A stretch of DNA of 64,000 nt from DATAPD01 sp036265385 (GCA_036265385.1 DATAPD010000067.1:62001-126000), one strand, 5' to 3'; counted from the stretch's first letter, positions 15,060 through 23,978 are shown. Numbers and translations are program-made. The notes: generated by a model not told the origin, from the letters alone.

Positions 15060-15387
15060 ACCATCCGCCCCGCAGGATTATAGCGCCGAAAATTCAGGGA
15101 ATGGCAAGAGGAGGAAGTTAAGATGCCTTGGTGGATCAGCGCGAGAGACCGGGCCAGGAATTCGTATCATCCCGTAATGGATTGTTTCTGCAGGACTTGT
15201 ATTTGCGCGCGGAAAGTGGCTGCTCACCAATCTCTATAACAACACGTCCAACGGAAGTGAACCAAAACGTTGGCGCATTCGTATATTCCAGGAGCGCCAA
15301 TGTTCGGGCATTGGTGTCTATAAACACTAACGGGGCACCGGCACGTCAACAAACGGGGCGATAGCAAGGTCCACTGAGGGCAAGCTC
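15060..15387. other. Intergenic region, nothing recognised
   Basis: Divergent promoter region between prpE (minus strand) and the winged-helix gene (plus strand). A short plus-strand frame at 15128-15364 has no protein-like features and was not called. Confidence 0.5.
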
Positions 15388-16953
15388 ATGAAAGATGATT
15401 CGCGCAACTTGCAGCCGGGCGAGAACTATCTACGCCGCCAGATCCACTTCGGACCGTATCAGGTCGACTTTCATACGCAGGAATTGCGAAAACATGGATT
15501 GAAGCTGAAAGTTTCCGGGCAGCCGTTGCAGGTGCTGGACATGTTGCTAGCGCGTCCGGGGGAACTGGTGACGCGAGAGGAATTGCAGAAGCGATTGTGG
15601 CCCGGCGACACGTTTGCGGACTTCAATCATGGCCTGAATGCGGCTGTGAATAAGCTGCGGGAGACGCTCAGCGATTCGGCGAGCGATCCGCAGTACATCG
15701 AGACTTTGCCGCGGCGAGGGTACAGGTTTATTGGGCAGGTGGAAGAAGCAGCGATCCCGGTGCAGCCTGAGAGATCGGCGGCGGAATCGGGTAAGGTTCG
15801 GGCGTTTGAGTCGGGGCGCGTGCCAGTTGCAGTCGAGGTAACGCCACCGATTGCCGAGACGGATGTGGCGCTCGTGAGCGCCGCGCCTCGAAGAGGAAGC
15901 TGGGTATTCCGGCTGGGATTGCCTGCGGTCGCGATTTTTGTGGTCTGCGTGGGCGTTTTGTTCGTGCAGTTCGCGAATCGTGGACAGAGGCTCGAGAAAC
16001 TCGAACACGAACGGATGGAAGCTGAGAATCGAGCGCGTCCGATCGTTGACGCTGGTGGACCGGATGAGCCTGGAAATCCACCTGTCGCACCTGAAATGAG
16101 ACATCGGGGGCAGAAGCAGATCGCGGATGGCGTGGTGGTGGCTCCCGCCATTTACCGCGAGGCCGGAACGGTAAGCGCGGAACCGACGATGAAAACGATC
16201 ATTTCTGGAGAAGGCGGGAGTGCAGCGCCGCAGTTTTCTCCGGACGGTAAGCGCATTGCATTCATGTCGAACCGCACTGGTCCGTGGCAGATCTGGGTGA
16301 GCGACGTGGATGGAGCGAATGCGCGGCAGGTGAGCTTTACGGATAGCGCGGGAACTCCGCGATGGTCGCCGGACGGGAAAAGCATCGTGTTCGATGCTCC
16401 CTCGGATGAAGGCACGAGCATTTATGTGGTGAGCGCGGACGGAAGTGGGCGCGAGAGGAAGTTGACCCAAGGGGCGGTGCCGAGTTTTTCGCGGGATGGA
16501 AAGTGGATCTACTTTGGATCGGAACGCAACGATGGCTGGCAAGTATGGAAGATGCCTTCGGAAGGTGGCGATCCCGTGCAATTGACGCAGGGCGGAGGGT
16601 TCGCGGCCTTCGAGGGAGTGGATGGGTATCTTTATTATGCGAAGTCGCGGTATCCGAACCCGGAGATTTGTCGCAAGTCTCTGAGTGGCGGGGATGAGTC
16701 GTGCTCGTTGCCCCATTTGAGGCCGCGCACGTGGTCGAGCTGGGCGGTGACTCGAGAAGGGATTTTGTTTGTCGAGGACGCGCCTGGTGGAAAGCCGACA
16801 CTGAGTTTGTACGAGCCGAAGAAGCGCGAGGTGCGCGATCTGTATTCATTGCGGAGTGCGCCATTCTGGATGGGCGCCAGCGCCGACGGAAAGCGGGCCG
16901 TGGTGAATGACGCGGCGGAACGCGAGATCTCGATGGTGGATGGCTTGCGGTAG
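15388..16953 (+). CDS. Winged-helix transmembrane protein with PD40 (TolB-like) repeats
   Basis: 521 residues. Residues about 18-115 are an OmpR/PhoB-type winged helix (LLARPGELVTREELQKRLWP, then GLNAAVNKLRETLSD and YIETLPRRGYRFIG). A membrane helix follows (about 172-192, LGLPAVAIFVVCVGVLFVQF), then four or more PD40 beta-propeller blades (APQFSPDGKRIAFMSNRTG, PRWSPDGKSIVFDAPSDEG, PSFSRDGKWIYFGSERNDG). The layout is ToxR/CadC-like: cytoplasmic DNA-binding head, one membrane pass, periplasmic sensor propeller. Such hybrids are abundant in Acidobacteria. The signal and target genes are unknown. Confidence 0.88.
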   Translation: MKDDSRNLQPGENYLRRQIHFGPYQVDFHTQELRKHGLKLKVSGQPLQVLDMLLARPGELVTREELQKRLWPGDTFADFNHGLNAAVNKLRETLSDSASDPQYIETLPRRGYRFIGQVEEAAIPVQPERSAAESGKVRAFESGRVPVAVEVTPPIAETDVALVSAAPRRGSWVFRLGLPAVAIFVVCVGVLFVQFANRGQRLEKLEHERMEAENRARPIVDAGGPDEPGNPPVAPEMRHRGQKQIADGVVVAPAIYREAGTVSAEPTMKTIISGEGGSAAPQFSPDGKRIAFMSNRTGPWQIWVSDVDGANARQVSFTDSAGTPRWSPDGKSIVFDAPSDEGTSIYVVSADGSGRERKLTQGAVPSFSRDGKWIYFGSERNDGWQVWKMPSEGGDPVQLTQGGGFAAFEGVDGYLYYAKSRYPNPEICRKSLSGGDESCSLPHLRPRTWSSWAVTREGILFVEDAPGGKPTLSLYEPKKREVRDLYSLRSAPFWMGASADGKRAVVNDAAEREISMVDGLR

Positions 16954-17377
16954 GGATTACCGACCAATGATGGTAGGGCGGGAAAGTTGCGCCTCTTGTG
17001 TAGTTTCCTTTCTGTTTGTTGCACCTGAGCAGTTGTTTTGCAGAACGTCTCCTGATTCAAACGAAAATTGAAGTTGGCAAGCTGCACGTGAATCCGTCGC
17101 TGCTTAGCGGGAGATAACACGCGAGTGTTGTCACCATAGATTGGTGATTGCAATCACTGACGATTGCGGTTTTCGCGACCACGATACAAGGCGCCGCTTC
17201 GCGACGACTGAAGCTTCAGGATTCCATTTCCAGACCAACCCGCTCGACCGACGTAAGTGACGAAGAAAGATTTCCGCCTTATCTCGCTCTCTCGTTTTGG
17301 TGATGCGGTTCGTCTCTGGGACTTGGACCGGCCGCGCGCATCGTGTGATCGATGCGGATGCATGGAGGTGCACCACA
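16954..17377. other. Intergenic leader, nothing recognised
   Basis: 424 nt between two plus-strand genes. It probably holds the promoter and leader of the secreted repeat protein. No riboswitch consensus, hairpin with T-run or credible ORF was seen. Confidence 0.4.
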
Positions 17378-19558
17378 ATGTTGAAACGTTCCCGCAGAAT
17401 TCGTGCGTTCCTACTCACCATCGTGAGTGTCATGGCTGTGCCGCGAATGTCGCAAGGCCAGCACGATCCGCTGTTCCTGCCAGCTGTGCTTTACGACACG
17501 GATGGGGGCAAACCCAGTTCCGTTGTACTAGAAGACGTGAACGGAGACGGCAAATTGGATGCCATCGTAGCCAATCGGTGCACGCTGGAGAGTTACGGCT
17601 GTGCGATTAGTTCAAACGATGTGAACAGCAAGATTGGCATCATGCTGGGCAACGGCGACGGTACTTTTCAGCCGGTCGCGGCTTACGATTCCGGTGGATG
17701 CAATGAAATCAGGATGGCGGTGGGAGATTTGAATGGCGATCACCACCCCGATCTGGTAGTCGCAAACAATGGCTGCACGAGTTTCCGCTTCAGTGTGATG
17801 CTTGGGAATGGAGACGGAACGTTCCAACCGGCCCGTGGAGCAAGCGGAGATGGAGGTTTCGAACTTTGGGCCGTGGAGTTGGTGGACGTAAATAACGATG
17901 ATGTCCTGGACGTATTGACCGCGGACGCTTGTTCTGCGGGCTGCGAAGCGGGTGAGCCGAGTCGCAGTGCGATCGGGGTCTCGCTGGGGAGGGGTGATGG
18001 AACATTCCGCGCGGTCGTGAACTATGCATACCCGGGAAGTGGACCATTTTCGCTCAAAGCAGCGGACGTAAACGGCGATGGCACGTTGGACCTTCTAGCT
18101 ACGATATGTCGGACGACGAACTCCGATCCTTGCTCCGATTCGAATGGCGAAATCCTTGTGCGACTAGGAAAAGGAGACGGCACCTTCAAGGCTGCGCAGA
18201 CCTACGAATTGGCCGGCAAAGTCGGCTATTCGATTGCCGTTGCTGACTTAAATCGCGACGGCAAGCAGGACGTTGTGGTAGGCAACGGATCGATCGATTA
18301 CGTAGCTGGTTCTGGCAGCGGAATTGTGGGAGTTCTATTAGGGAATGGGGACGGCACTTTCCAAGCCGCCGTCAACTTTGCCTCAGGTGGGGACATCAGC
18401 CAATTTGCGACGGTTGATGATATCAATCAGGATGGCGCGCCGGACATTGTGATTGCAAATTATCTTCCGCCGGGTGCGCCGGTGGGGTTACTGCTCGGGC
18501 AAGGAGACGGCAGCTTCGCTCCCGTTGTGAGTTACTACCTTCCGAATCCGGTCGAAAAGTCAGAGTCGGTTGCGCTGGGAGACCTAAATGGTGATGGGCT
18601 ACTCGATATCGTGATTGCAGCGACAAGCGTAACGAGTGCGGGGAAAATGGGAGTGATGCTGAATAACACTGGCCCGCATCATGTTTCATCCACTTCGTTG
18701 CTTTCGGATCTGAATCCCGTCCAGCCAAATCAGTTAGTGACGTACTCTGCTGGAGTCTCGAGCGAGAGTGGCGAAGTGATTTCGGGAACGTTCATATTCC
18801 GCGATGGAGGCACCAAGGTTGCAGAGGTACCGTTGTTAGCTGGCAGTGCGAAATACACCACGGGCTACAAGTGGGGAGAACCGGTACGTGCCCATACGAT
18901 CTCGGCCTCCTATTCGGGCGACCTGTATCACGCGGGAAGCACGTCTTCCACACTGACGGAGTATGTTGGGGTCTTCCCGGTTGGAAGCAAGATGGCACTG
19001 AGCAGTGACGGGTCCCCGGCGTTCGTGGGACAACCCATCACATTTATTGCGCGGGTGCAGGCGACCGAGTCAAAGTATGGCTCGATCCCTGATGGAGGCA
19101 GGGTGTCGTTCTTCGATGGCACTGTGGCACTCGGTTCGGTGGTCCTGACAAATCAGCAAGCTTCATTAACTACGTCATCACTGGCGTCAAAGACGCATAC
19201 GATTCGTGCGACGTACGAAGGAAGCACACTATTCAAGACGAGCACCACAACAGCGTTCCAAGTCGTCCAGAAGTACGCAACAAGTACGGCACGCTGGTCT
19301 AATGTGAATCCGGCGAAACAAGGACAACCGGTGACTTTCACTGCGCGGGTAACGGGCAGCGGGTCAAGTCAGCCGAGCGGAGCAGTGGTTTTCATGGATG
19401 GAGCCACTCGCATCGGTTCGGCCGTTCTCAGCACAGGAACAGCCAGACTCACCAAATCTACCCTTGCCATTGGTACTCATGTGATCACAGCGCACTATTC
19501 AGGGGATGCAATGTACTCAGCGAGCGCGTCGATCCCGCTGACTCAAATTGTGGAGTGA
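17378..19558 (+). CDS. Secreted FG-GAP/VCBS and Ig-like repeat protein
   Basis: 726 residues from ATG 17378, which has GGAGGT about 8 nt upstream. The signal peptide (LLTIVSVMAVPRMSQGQ) is followed by about seven FG-GAP/VCBS blades. Each has an Asp-rich calcium loop (DVNGDGKLDAIVAN, DLNGDHHPDLVVAN, DVNGDGTLDLL, DLNRDGKQDVVVG) and a LGNGDGTFQ signature; together they should fold as one seven-blade beta-propeller. Residues from about 460 form three Ig-like repeats (GTFIFRDGG, GRVSFFDGTVALGSVVL, GAVVFMDGATRIGSAVL). Probably surface-exposed or secreted, with an adhesive or carbohydrate-binding role inferred from the architecture only. Confidence 0.85.
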   Translation: MLKRSRRIRAFLLTIVSVMAVPRMSQGQHDPLFLPAVLYDTDGGKPSSVVLEDVNGDGKLDAIVANRCTLESYGCAISSNDVNSKIGIMLGNGDGTFQPVAAYDSGGCNEIRMAVGDLNGDHHPDLVVANNGCTSFRFSVMLGNGDGTFQPARGASGDGGFELWAVELVDVNNDDVLDVLTADACSAGCEAGEPSRSAIGVSLGRGDGTFRAVVNYAYPGSGPFSLKAADVNGDGTLDLLATICRTTNSDPCSDSNGEILVRLGKGDGTFKAAQTYELAGKVGYSIAVADLNRDGKQDVVVGNGSIDYVAGSGSGIVGVLLGNGDGTFQAAVNFASGGDISQFATVDDINQDGAPDIVIANYLPPGAPVGLLLGQGDGSFAPVVSYYLPNPVEKSESVALGDLNGDGLLDIVIAATSVTSAGKMGVMLNNTGPHHVSSTSLLSDLNPVQPNQLVTYSAGVSSESGEVISGTFIFRDGGTKVAEVPLLAGSAKYTTGYKWGEPVRAHTISASYSGDLYHAGSTSSTLTEYVGVFPVGSKMALSSDGSPAFVGQPITFIARVQATESKYGSIPDGGRVSFFDGTVALGSVVLTNQQASLTTSSLASKTHTIRATYEGSTLFKTSTTTAFQVVQKYATSTARWSNVNPAKQGQPVTFTARVTGSGSSQPSGAVVFMDGATRIGSAVLSTGTARLTKSTLAIGTHVITAHYSGDAMYSASASIPLTQIVE

Positions 19559-19649
19559 GCCTGGCGTTGTTTGCCGAAGTGAGGTCTTGACAGACCGTTC
19601 GGTCGGTCTTATTCTCGTTGGATCAGTTTGCTCTTCGGAGCAGACCTGA

Positions 19650-19755
19650 ATTTCATGCAGAGTGGCTGAGGGACGAGCCCGAGGACGCCACGGCAACCGG
19701 ATCCGATGATCGCAGGTGCCAACTCTCGCCCGTAACGGGGAACATGAGATTCGGA
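19650..19755 (+). promoter_or_regulatory. SAM-I (S-box) riboswitch aptamer
   Basis: The conserved core is in order: CAGAGTGGCTGAGGGACGAG (19659-19678), GCCCGAGGACGCCACGGCAA (19678-19697), then GGTGCCAACTCTCGCCCG (19715-19732) and AACATGAGAT closing P1. These match the S-box kink-turn, SAM-binding core and J3/4 segments. It lies in the leader of the threonine-synthase-like gene, where high SAM should reduce expression. Confidence 0.9.
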
Positions 19756-19779
19756 GTGCACGACGTTTTGCACACCGTT

Positions 19780-19814
19780 CCTCTTTCCTAGTCCGGAAAG
19801 GGGATTTTGCTTTT
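19780..19814 (+). terminator. Leader terminator downstream of the SAM aptamer
   Basis: CCTCTTTCC (19780-19788) pairs with GGAAAGGGG (19795-19803, one G-U pair), followed by ATTTTGCTTTT. It can serve as a SAM-dependent attenuator, though the T-run is interrupted. Confidence 0.6.
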
Positions 19815-19829
19815 CAGGGGATTTTTTCC

Positions 19830-19873
19830 CGGGCTCGTCCTTCAGCTACCGCAAGCAAGTGAGATAGCTGATG
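19830..19873 (+). promoter_or_regulatory. Alternative-pairing and start-codon sequestering element
   Basis: Bases 19830-19848 can pair with aptamer bases 19663-19681 over 19 positions (17 Watson-Crick, 2 G-U). The last seven of the same bases (TCAGCTA, 19842-19848) can instead pair with TAGCTGA (19865-19871), which includes the A of the start codon and encloses the ribosome-binding region. The two pairings exclude each other. The function is inferred. Confidence 0.55.
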
Positions 19874-21127
19874 AACTACGAATTGCGATGCCGGGAATGC
19901 GGTAAGACATGGGGTAACCAGCCTCGGTCGATTTGCGATGACTGTTTCTCTCCTCTAGAAGTTCAATACGATTACGCGGCCATCCAGATTACGCGCGAGC
20001 AAATCGCGCAGCGCGCGCCCAACATGTGGCGCTATGCGGAACTGCTGCCGCTTCCTGCGGATTTCCATGCGAAGCTTCCGGTAGGTTTCACGCCGTTGCT
20101 GAGCGCCACACAGCTTGGCGAGCGGATTGGCGCGGGACGGCTGTGCATCAAGAATGATGCGGTGTGTCTGCCGACATTGAGCTTCAAGGATCGCGTGGTT
20201 GCAGTCGCGCTGGCGCAGGCGCGCAGCTTCGGGTTGGATACGGTCGCGTGTTCGTCGACGGGAAACCTCGCGAACGCAGTTGCGGCGCAAGCGGCGCGTG
20301 AAGGGTTCAAGTCATGGATTTTTATTCCAGCCGATCTGGAGCCGGCAAAAGTTTTGGGCACGCAGGTGTTCGGCGCGCAACTGGTGAGAATCGCCGGGAG
20401 CTACGACCAGGTGAACCGTCTGTGTTCGCAGATCGCCGATGAGCGGCAATGGGGATTTGTGAATGTGAACCTGCGTCCGTATTACGCGGAGGGATCGAAG
20501 ACGGTCGGTTATGAAATCGCCGAGCAGTTGGGGTGGAGATTGCCGGACAACATTGTTTGTCCGATGGCGGGCGGATCGCTGATCACGAAGATCAAAAAGG
20601 CGTTTGATGAACTGGTGAAGCTTGGCCTAGTTGAAGAGAAGAAGGTGCGCTTCTTCGGTGCGCAAGCGACGGGATGTTCGCCGATTTCTACTGCGGTGAA
20701 AACGGGAGCGGCCGAGATTACGCCGCAGAAGCCGTCGACGATTGCGCGGTCGCTGGCGATTGGGAATCCGGCAGACGGACATTACGCAATCAAGGCGATC
20801 ACGGCTACGGGTGGCTGGTCGGAAGATGTGTCGGATGGCGAGATCGTGGATGCAATCCAGTTGCTTGCGGAAACGGAGGGCATTTTTACCGAGACTGCAG
20901 GAGGAGTGACGATTGGTGTGACACGCAAGCTGTATGAACAGGGGCGCATCTCGCCGAATGAAGTGACAGTGGCTTGCATCACGGGTAATGGATTGAAGAC
21001 GACCGATGCGCTGAGGGGTGCGTATGAAACGCCAGAGCCGATTCCCGCGAAGATCGTGGAGTTCGAAAATTTCTGGCAGAGAACGTTATCGGAGCATCCG
21101 GAAATTCAGGAACCGGTGGAGGCATAG
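19871..21127 (+). CDS. thrC: Threonine synthase-like PLP enzyme under SAM control
   Basis: 418 residues, fold-type II PLP enzyme. An N-terminal zinc ribbon (CRECG at about 7-11 and CDDC at 22-25) precedes the catalytic domain. The PLP lysine lies in LSFKDR near residue 105, SSTGNLANA binds the cofactor phosphate near 132, and MAGGSLI follows near 234. By family it converts O-phosphohomoserine to threonine. Its leader carries a SAM-I riboswitch and it is followed after 2 nt by a ThiS/MoaD-like gene. Both point to sulfur amino acid metabolism, so the true product may be homocysteine rather than threonine (inference). No hom or thrB gene is in the window. Confidence 0.85.
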   Translation: MNYELRCRECGKTWGNQPRSICDDCFSPLEVQYDYAAIQITREQIAQRAPNMWRYAELLPLPADFHAKLPVGFTPLLSATQLGERIGAGRLCIKNDAVCLPTLSFKDRVVAVALAQARSFGLDTVACSSTGNLANAVAAQAAREGFKSWIFIPADLEPAKVLGTQVFGAQLVRIAGSYDQVNRLCSQIADERQWGFVNVNLRPYYAEGSKTVGYEIAEQLGWRLPDNIVCPMAGGSLITKIKKAFDELVKLGLVEEKKVRFFGAQATGCSPISTAVKTGAAEITPQKPSTIARSLAIGNPADGHYAIKAITATGGWSEDVSDGEIVDAIQLLAETEGIFTETAGGVTIGVTRKLYEQGRISPNEVTVACITGNGLKTTDALRGAYETPEPIPAKIVEFENFWQRTLSEHPEIQEPVEA

Positions 21128-21129
21128 TC

Positions 21130-21411
21130 ATGACAATCAGAGTGGATATTCCAACGGCGTTGCGGAGACATACCGGTGGAACCGGGCGCTTCGAGTGCGC
21201 GGCTGCAAATTTGAACGAACTGTTTTCGGCGTTGGACGAGAAGTTTCCGGAGTTGAAGCCGCATCTGCGAGATGAAAAAGGAGAGGTGCGACGATTTTTG
21301 AACGTGTACGTGAACGAAGAAGATATTCGTTTTCTCGGCGGACAGGGATATGCGTTTCAGGATGGAGATGAGGTGCTGCTTGTGCCGTCGATCGCGGGCG
21401 GGGCGGCCTGA
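21130..21411 (+). CDS. ThiS/MoaD-like ubiquitin-fold sulfur carrier with GGAA tail
   Basis: 93 residues with beta-grasp features: the N-terminal strand IRVDIPTALRRHTGG, helix LNELFSALDEKFPEL, FLNVYVNEEDIRFLGG, and the C-terminal DGDEVLLVPSIAGG. Classical carriers end exactly at Gly-Gly, which is adenylated and thiocarboxylated. Here two alanines follow (GGAA), as in carriers such as QbsE and HcyS that must be trimmed by a JAMM-type protease. It is coupled to the thrC-like gene with a 2-nt gap, so the two proteins probably work together. No activating E1-like enzyme or protease is seen nearby. Confidence 0.85.
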   Translation: MTIRVDIPTALRRHTGGTGRFECAAANLNELFSALDEKFPELKPHLRDEKGEVRRFLNVYVNEEDIRFLGGQGYAFQDGDEVLLVPSIAGGAA

Positions 21412-21412
21412 G

Positions 21413-21640
21413 CAGTTTCAGCCGTCCTTACTGGTGGGTGACGATTGCCGCCGCAGACCCGGCGCTGAAGCGCCGGGCTATTTTCGGGTCGTCCGCTGGG
21501 ACTGTTTGGCGGGAACAAATGTGGTCGGTCTTTGTGCCAGTGCGCGCGAGATCCCCTTCGGCTTCGCTCAGGGCAGGCTCTCGACTCGCTGGAGAGAGCG
21601 CGAGTCTTCGAGATGACGCCGGAAGAGGGGCGGACCACTT
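21413..21640. repeat. Dispersed intergenic hairpin repeats
   Basis: Contains CAGCCGTCC, then the palindromic CGGCGCTGAAGCGCCG with GGCTATTTTCGGG (about 21460-21487), followed by a CGGCTTCGCTCAGGGCAGG-type word near 21558. The same palindromic unit recurs at 28255 and 40680. Confidence 0.65.
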
Positions 21641-21675
21641 ACAAAGATTTTCAGTCGACCCGCTGGGATCCGCCG

Positions 21676-22137
21676 CTATGCGGCTTTCGCTACGACGCGC
21701 GGACGGATCGTGAGCACCGGGCACTCAGCGAGACGGACAACTTTTTCAGCAACAGAGCCGAACACCAAACGATGCCATCCTCGCGAACCGTGCGTGGCGA
21801 TGACGATCAAGTCTGCGTTTTCCGTCTTTGCCACTGCGACGATTTCTTCCGCGATGGGACCGTGAGCAATGAGCGGACGCACGTTGACTTTCATCGCTGA
21901 GAGCCGGCCGGTGAGAGCGTTCAGTTGACGTTCAGCATCCGAGTGGAGATATTGTTCGTACTCGGGAACCTTGAAAACGTAATTGGGATCAGGCGGGAGC
22001 GTCGGGAGAACGGGGATCACGTTCAGGAGCACGAGCTCGGCACCGAACTGCTTGGCCATTTCCGCTGCAGTCTGAACGCTTTCCTCGGCGGGAGCACTGA
22101 AATCCGTAGGACAAAGAATTCTTTTGGCGAGCAGCAT
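21676..22137 (-). CDS. Universal stress protein (UspA family)
   Basis: 153 residues from ATG 22137, which has a strong GAGGAGG six nt upstream; a longer frame to 22194 lacks support. The single Usp domain has N-terminal ILCPTDFSAPAEES, VLLNVIPV, and the ATP-binding segment IATHGSRGWHRLVFGSVAEKVV (G-x2-G-x9-G-S/T), indicating the ATP-binding subclass. The C-terminal strand is CPVLTIRP. A cytoplasmic stress-response protein; its partner or signal is unknown. Divergent from the membrane-anchored gene at 22246. Confidence 0.9.
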   Translation of the reverse strand: MLLAKRILCPTDFSAPAEESVQTAAEMAKQFGAELVLLNVIPVLPTLPPDPNYVFKVPEYEQYLHSDAERQLNALTGRLSAMKVNVRPLIAHGPIAEEIVAVAKTENADLIVIATHGSRGWHRLVFGSVAEKVVRLAECPVLTIRPRVVAKAA

Positions 22138-22245
22138 AAGGCCTCCTCTTAAATAATTGTAGGCCTGTTGAGGCTGCGACGTCAGTGACCTCAAGGAATG
22201 GGAACTTTCTGGGAACGAGTTCCATCCATTATGCTAGGAGGAGCG

Positions 22246-22695
22246 ATGACACTCCTGGATGCTCAACCTTTTGATGAGGCGCGTGCGCGCCGACGCCGGA
22301 TTCTCATTTCGACCTTGGTTGTTGTTGTGCTGGTGCTCGGGTGGGTGGCGTGGATGTTCCGCTACTGGCCAGAAGAACGGATTGTGACGCATTTCTTTGA
22401 CGCGGTGCAGGACAAACAATACGAGAAGGCGTACGGGATCTGGTTCAACGACGCCGACTGGCAACAACATAAAGACAGGTACGCGGGAAAGTATCCGTAT
22501 AACGAGTTTTATCGGGACTGGGGGCCGGGCGGCGATTGGGGTTTGATCAAGACGTTCAAAATTTATGCAGCGGGTACGCCTCCCGGTGGAAGCAGCAGCG
22601 GCGTGATTGTGGAGGTCGTCGTGAACGATCGCGCGGAGCACGCTCGCATCTGGGTACAGAAGAGCGATAAGACGTTATCGTTTTCGCCGTATTAG
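22246..22695 (+). CDS. Small membrane-anchored protein of unknown function
   Basis: 149 residues from ATG 22246 (AGGAGGAG directly upstream). A basic N-terminus (RARRRR) precedes one membrane helix (about 20-40, ISTLVVVVLVLGWVAWMF). A soluble domain follows, of NTF2-like or DUF4878-like appearance (VTHFFDAVQDKQYEKAYGIW, then KTFKIYAAGT and a VIVEVVVNDRAEHARIW strand pair). The resemblance is by pattern only. It is followed by a low-complexity repeat. Confidence 0.65.
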   Translation: MTLLDAQPFDEARARRRRILISTLVVVVLVLGWVAWMFRYWPEERIVTHFFDAVQDKQYEKAYGIWFNDADWQQHKDRYAGKYPYNEFYRDWGPGGDWGLIKTFKIYAAGTPPGGSSSGVIVEVVVNDRAEHARIWVQKSDKTLSFSPY

Positions 22696-22703
22696 TGCGA
22701 AGT

Positions 22704-22845
22704 ACTTAGCCGTTAGCACTTAGCCGTTAGCCAAAGGCAAAAAACTAAAGCTAAAAACCCACGCTAAAAGCCAAAGGCAAAAGCCAAAGGCAAGAGCCAA
22801 AGGCCAAAAGGTAACGGCCAAGAGCTAAAGGCTAAGGCTAATGGC
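22704..22845. repeat. Low-complexity AGCCAAAGGCAAA repeat
   Basis: A string of variants of AGCCAAAGGCAA, AGCTAAAGGCTA and TTAGCCGTTAGC fills the gap between two convergent genes. Related words occur at 60056-60110. Confidence 0.7.
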
Positions 22846-22846
22846 A

Positions 22847-23794
22847 TCAGCCACCCAGGGCAGCGAGGGCTTCCAAAGTTTTCGTTAGGGATGCTGCATC
22901 GCCGGCGGTGAGGCATTTTTTGCTGCGATCGATCTGGCGCATGAGGCCGAAAAGAACTTTTCCGGGTCCGACCTCAATAAAGGTTTCCACTCCCTGAGCA
23001 ATCAATAAGCGTACCGATTCATCCCATCGAACCGAGCCTGTGACCTGTCGGACGAGTGCGTTCCGGCTCGCGTCAGCAGACGTGACAAGTTTCGCGTCGA
23101 CATTGCACGCTACAGGAACGTGCGGGGCCTGGAATGCGAGAGCGTTCAGGTCAGCGGAGAGACGGTCCTGGGCGGGCTGCATCAGTGAGCAATGGAAAGG
23201 AGCACTCACGGGCAGAGTGACCGCCTTTTTGGCACCGCGTTCGCTGGCGAGTTGGACGGCGCGTTCGACTGCAGTGGCGTGTCCGGAGATGACAATTTGT
23301 TCCGGGGAGTTGATGTTGGCGGCCTGACAGACTTCGCCGTGCGCGGCGTCGTGACAAATCTGCTGCACCTTGGCGAGATCCATGCCGAGGATGGCAGCCA
23401 TGCCGCCAACCCCGACGGGAACTGCTTCCTGCATATACTTTCCGCGATTCCGTACGGTGCGGACGGCGTCGATGAAGCTCAGAGTGCCGGCGGCGACGTG
23501 AGCGGAGTATTCGCCGAGGCTATGTCCGGCAACGAAGGCGGGTGCGAGTCCTTTTTCGGCGACAACGCGCCAAGCAGCGATTGAGGCTGTAAGGATCGCG
23601 GGCTGCGTGATTTCGGTGAGGCGAAGTTTCTCTTCAGGACCTTCAAAGCAGAGTTGAGAGAGTTTGTAGCCGAGTGCGTCGTCGGCTTCGTCGAAGGTGG
23701 AGCGCGCGGCGGGGAAGTTGTCGGCGAGTTCTTTGCCCATGCCGACGGATTGAGAGCCTTGTCCGGGGAAGAGGAATGCGAGTTTGGTGGTCAT
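22847..23794 (-). CDS. fabD: Malonyl-CoA:ACP transacylase
   Basis: 315 residues, full length. LFPGQGSQSVGMGKEL (about 8-23), the catalytic serine in GHSLGEYSA near 91-99, the malonate-binding arginine region (RNRGKYMQEA near 116-125) and the catalytic histidine in PFHCSLM near 205 are all visible. It loads malonyl groups onto acyl carrier protein for fatty acid synthesis. It is the last gene of a minus-strand cluster yceD-rpmF-plsX-unknown-fabD; fabH is not present here. Confidence 0.95.
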   Translation of the reverse strand: MTTKLAFLFPGQGSQSVGMGKELADNFPAARSTFDEADDALGYKLSQLCFEGPEEKLRLTEITQPAILTASIAAWRVVAEKGLAPAFVAGHSLGEYSAHVAAGTLSFIDAVRTVRNRGKYMQEAVPVGVGGMAAILGMDLAKVQQICHDAAHGEVCQAANINSPEQIVISGHATAVERAVQLASERGAKKAVTLPVSAPFHCSLMQPAQDRLSADLNALAFQAPHVPVACNVDAKLVTSADASRNALVRQVTGSVRWDESVRLLIAQGVETFIEVGPGKVLFGLMRQIDRSKKCLTAGDAASLTKTLEALAALGG

Positions 23795-23978
23795 CGGAAA
23801 TCAGGATGTACCGTGAAATGTGACAGTGTAGAAGAAAACACCTTCCTCTGTCTTTGGGCGCTTGGGATAAGGCTTGCCATGACCGAAAAGTTATGACACT
23901 ATCCCCGCCGTATTTTGGCTTGGGCTAAGTTTCCAATGCAAGACATTTGCAGATACGGAGTGCGGCCGAACACGTGTA

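Noticed and set aside
14283..15083. 266-codon plus-strand ORF
   Set aside because: Antisense shadow of prpE without motif or ribosome-binding site.
15547..16716. 389-codon minus-strand ORF
   Set aside because: Antisense shadow of the winged-helix PD40 gene; Arg/Pro/His-rich with no domain, typical of GC-rich antisense frames.
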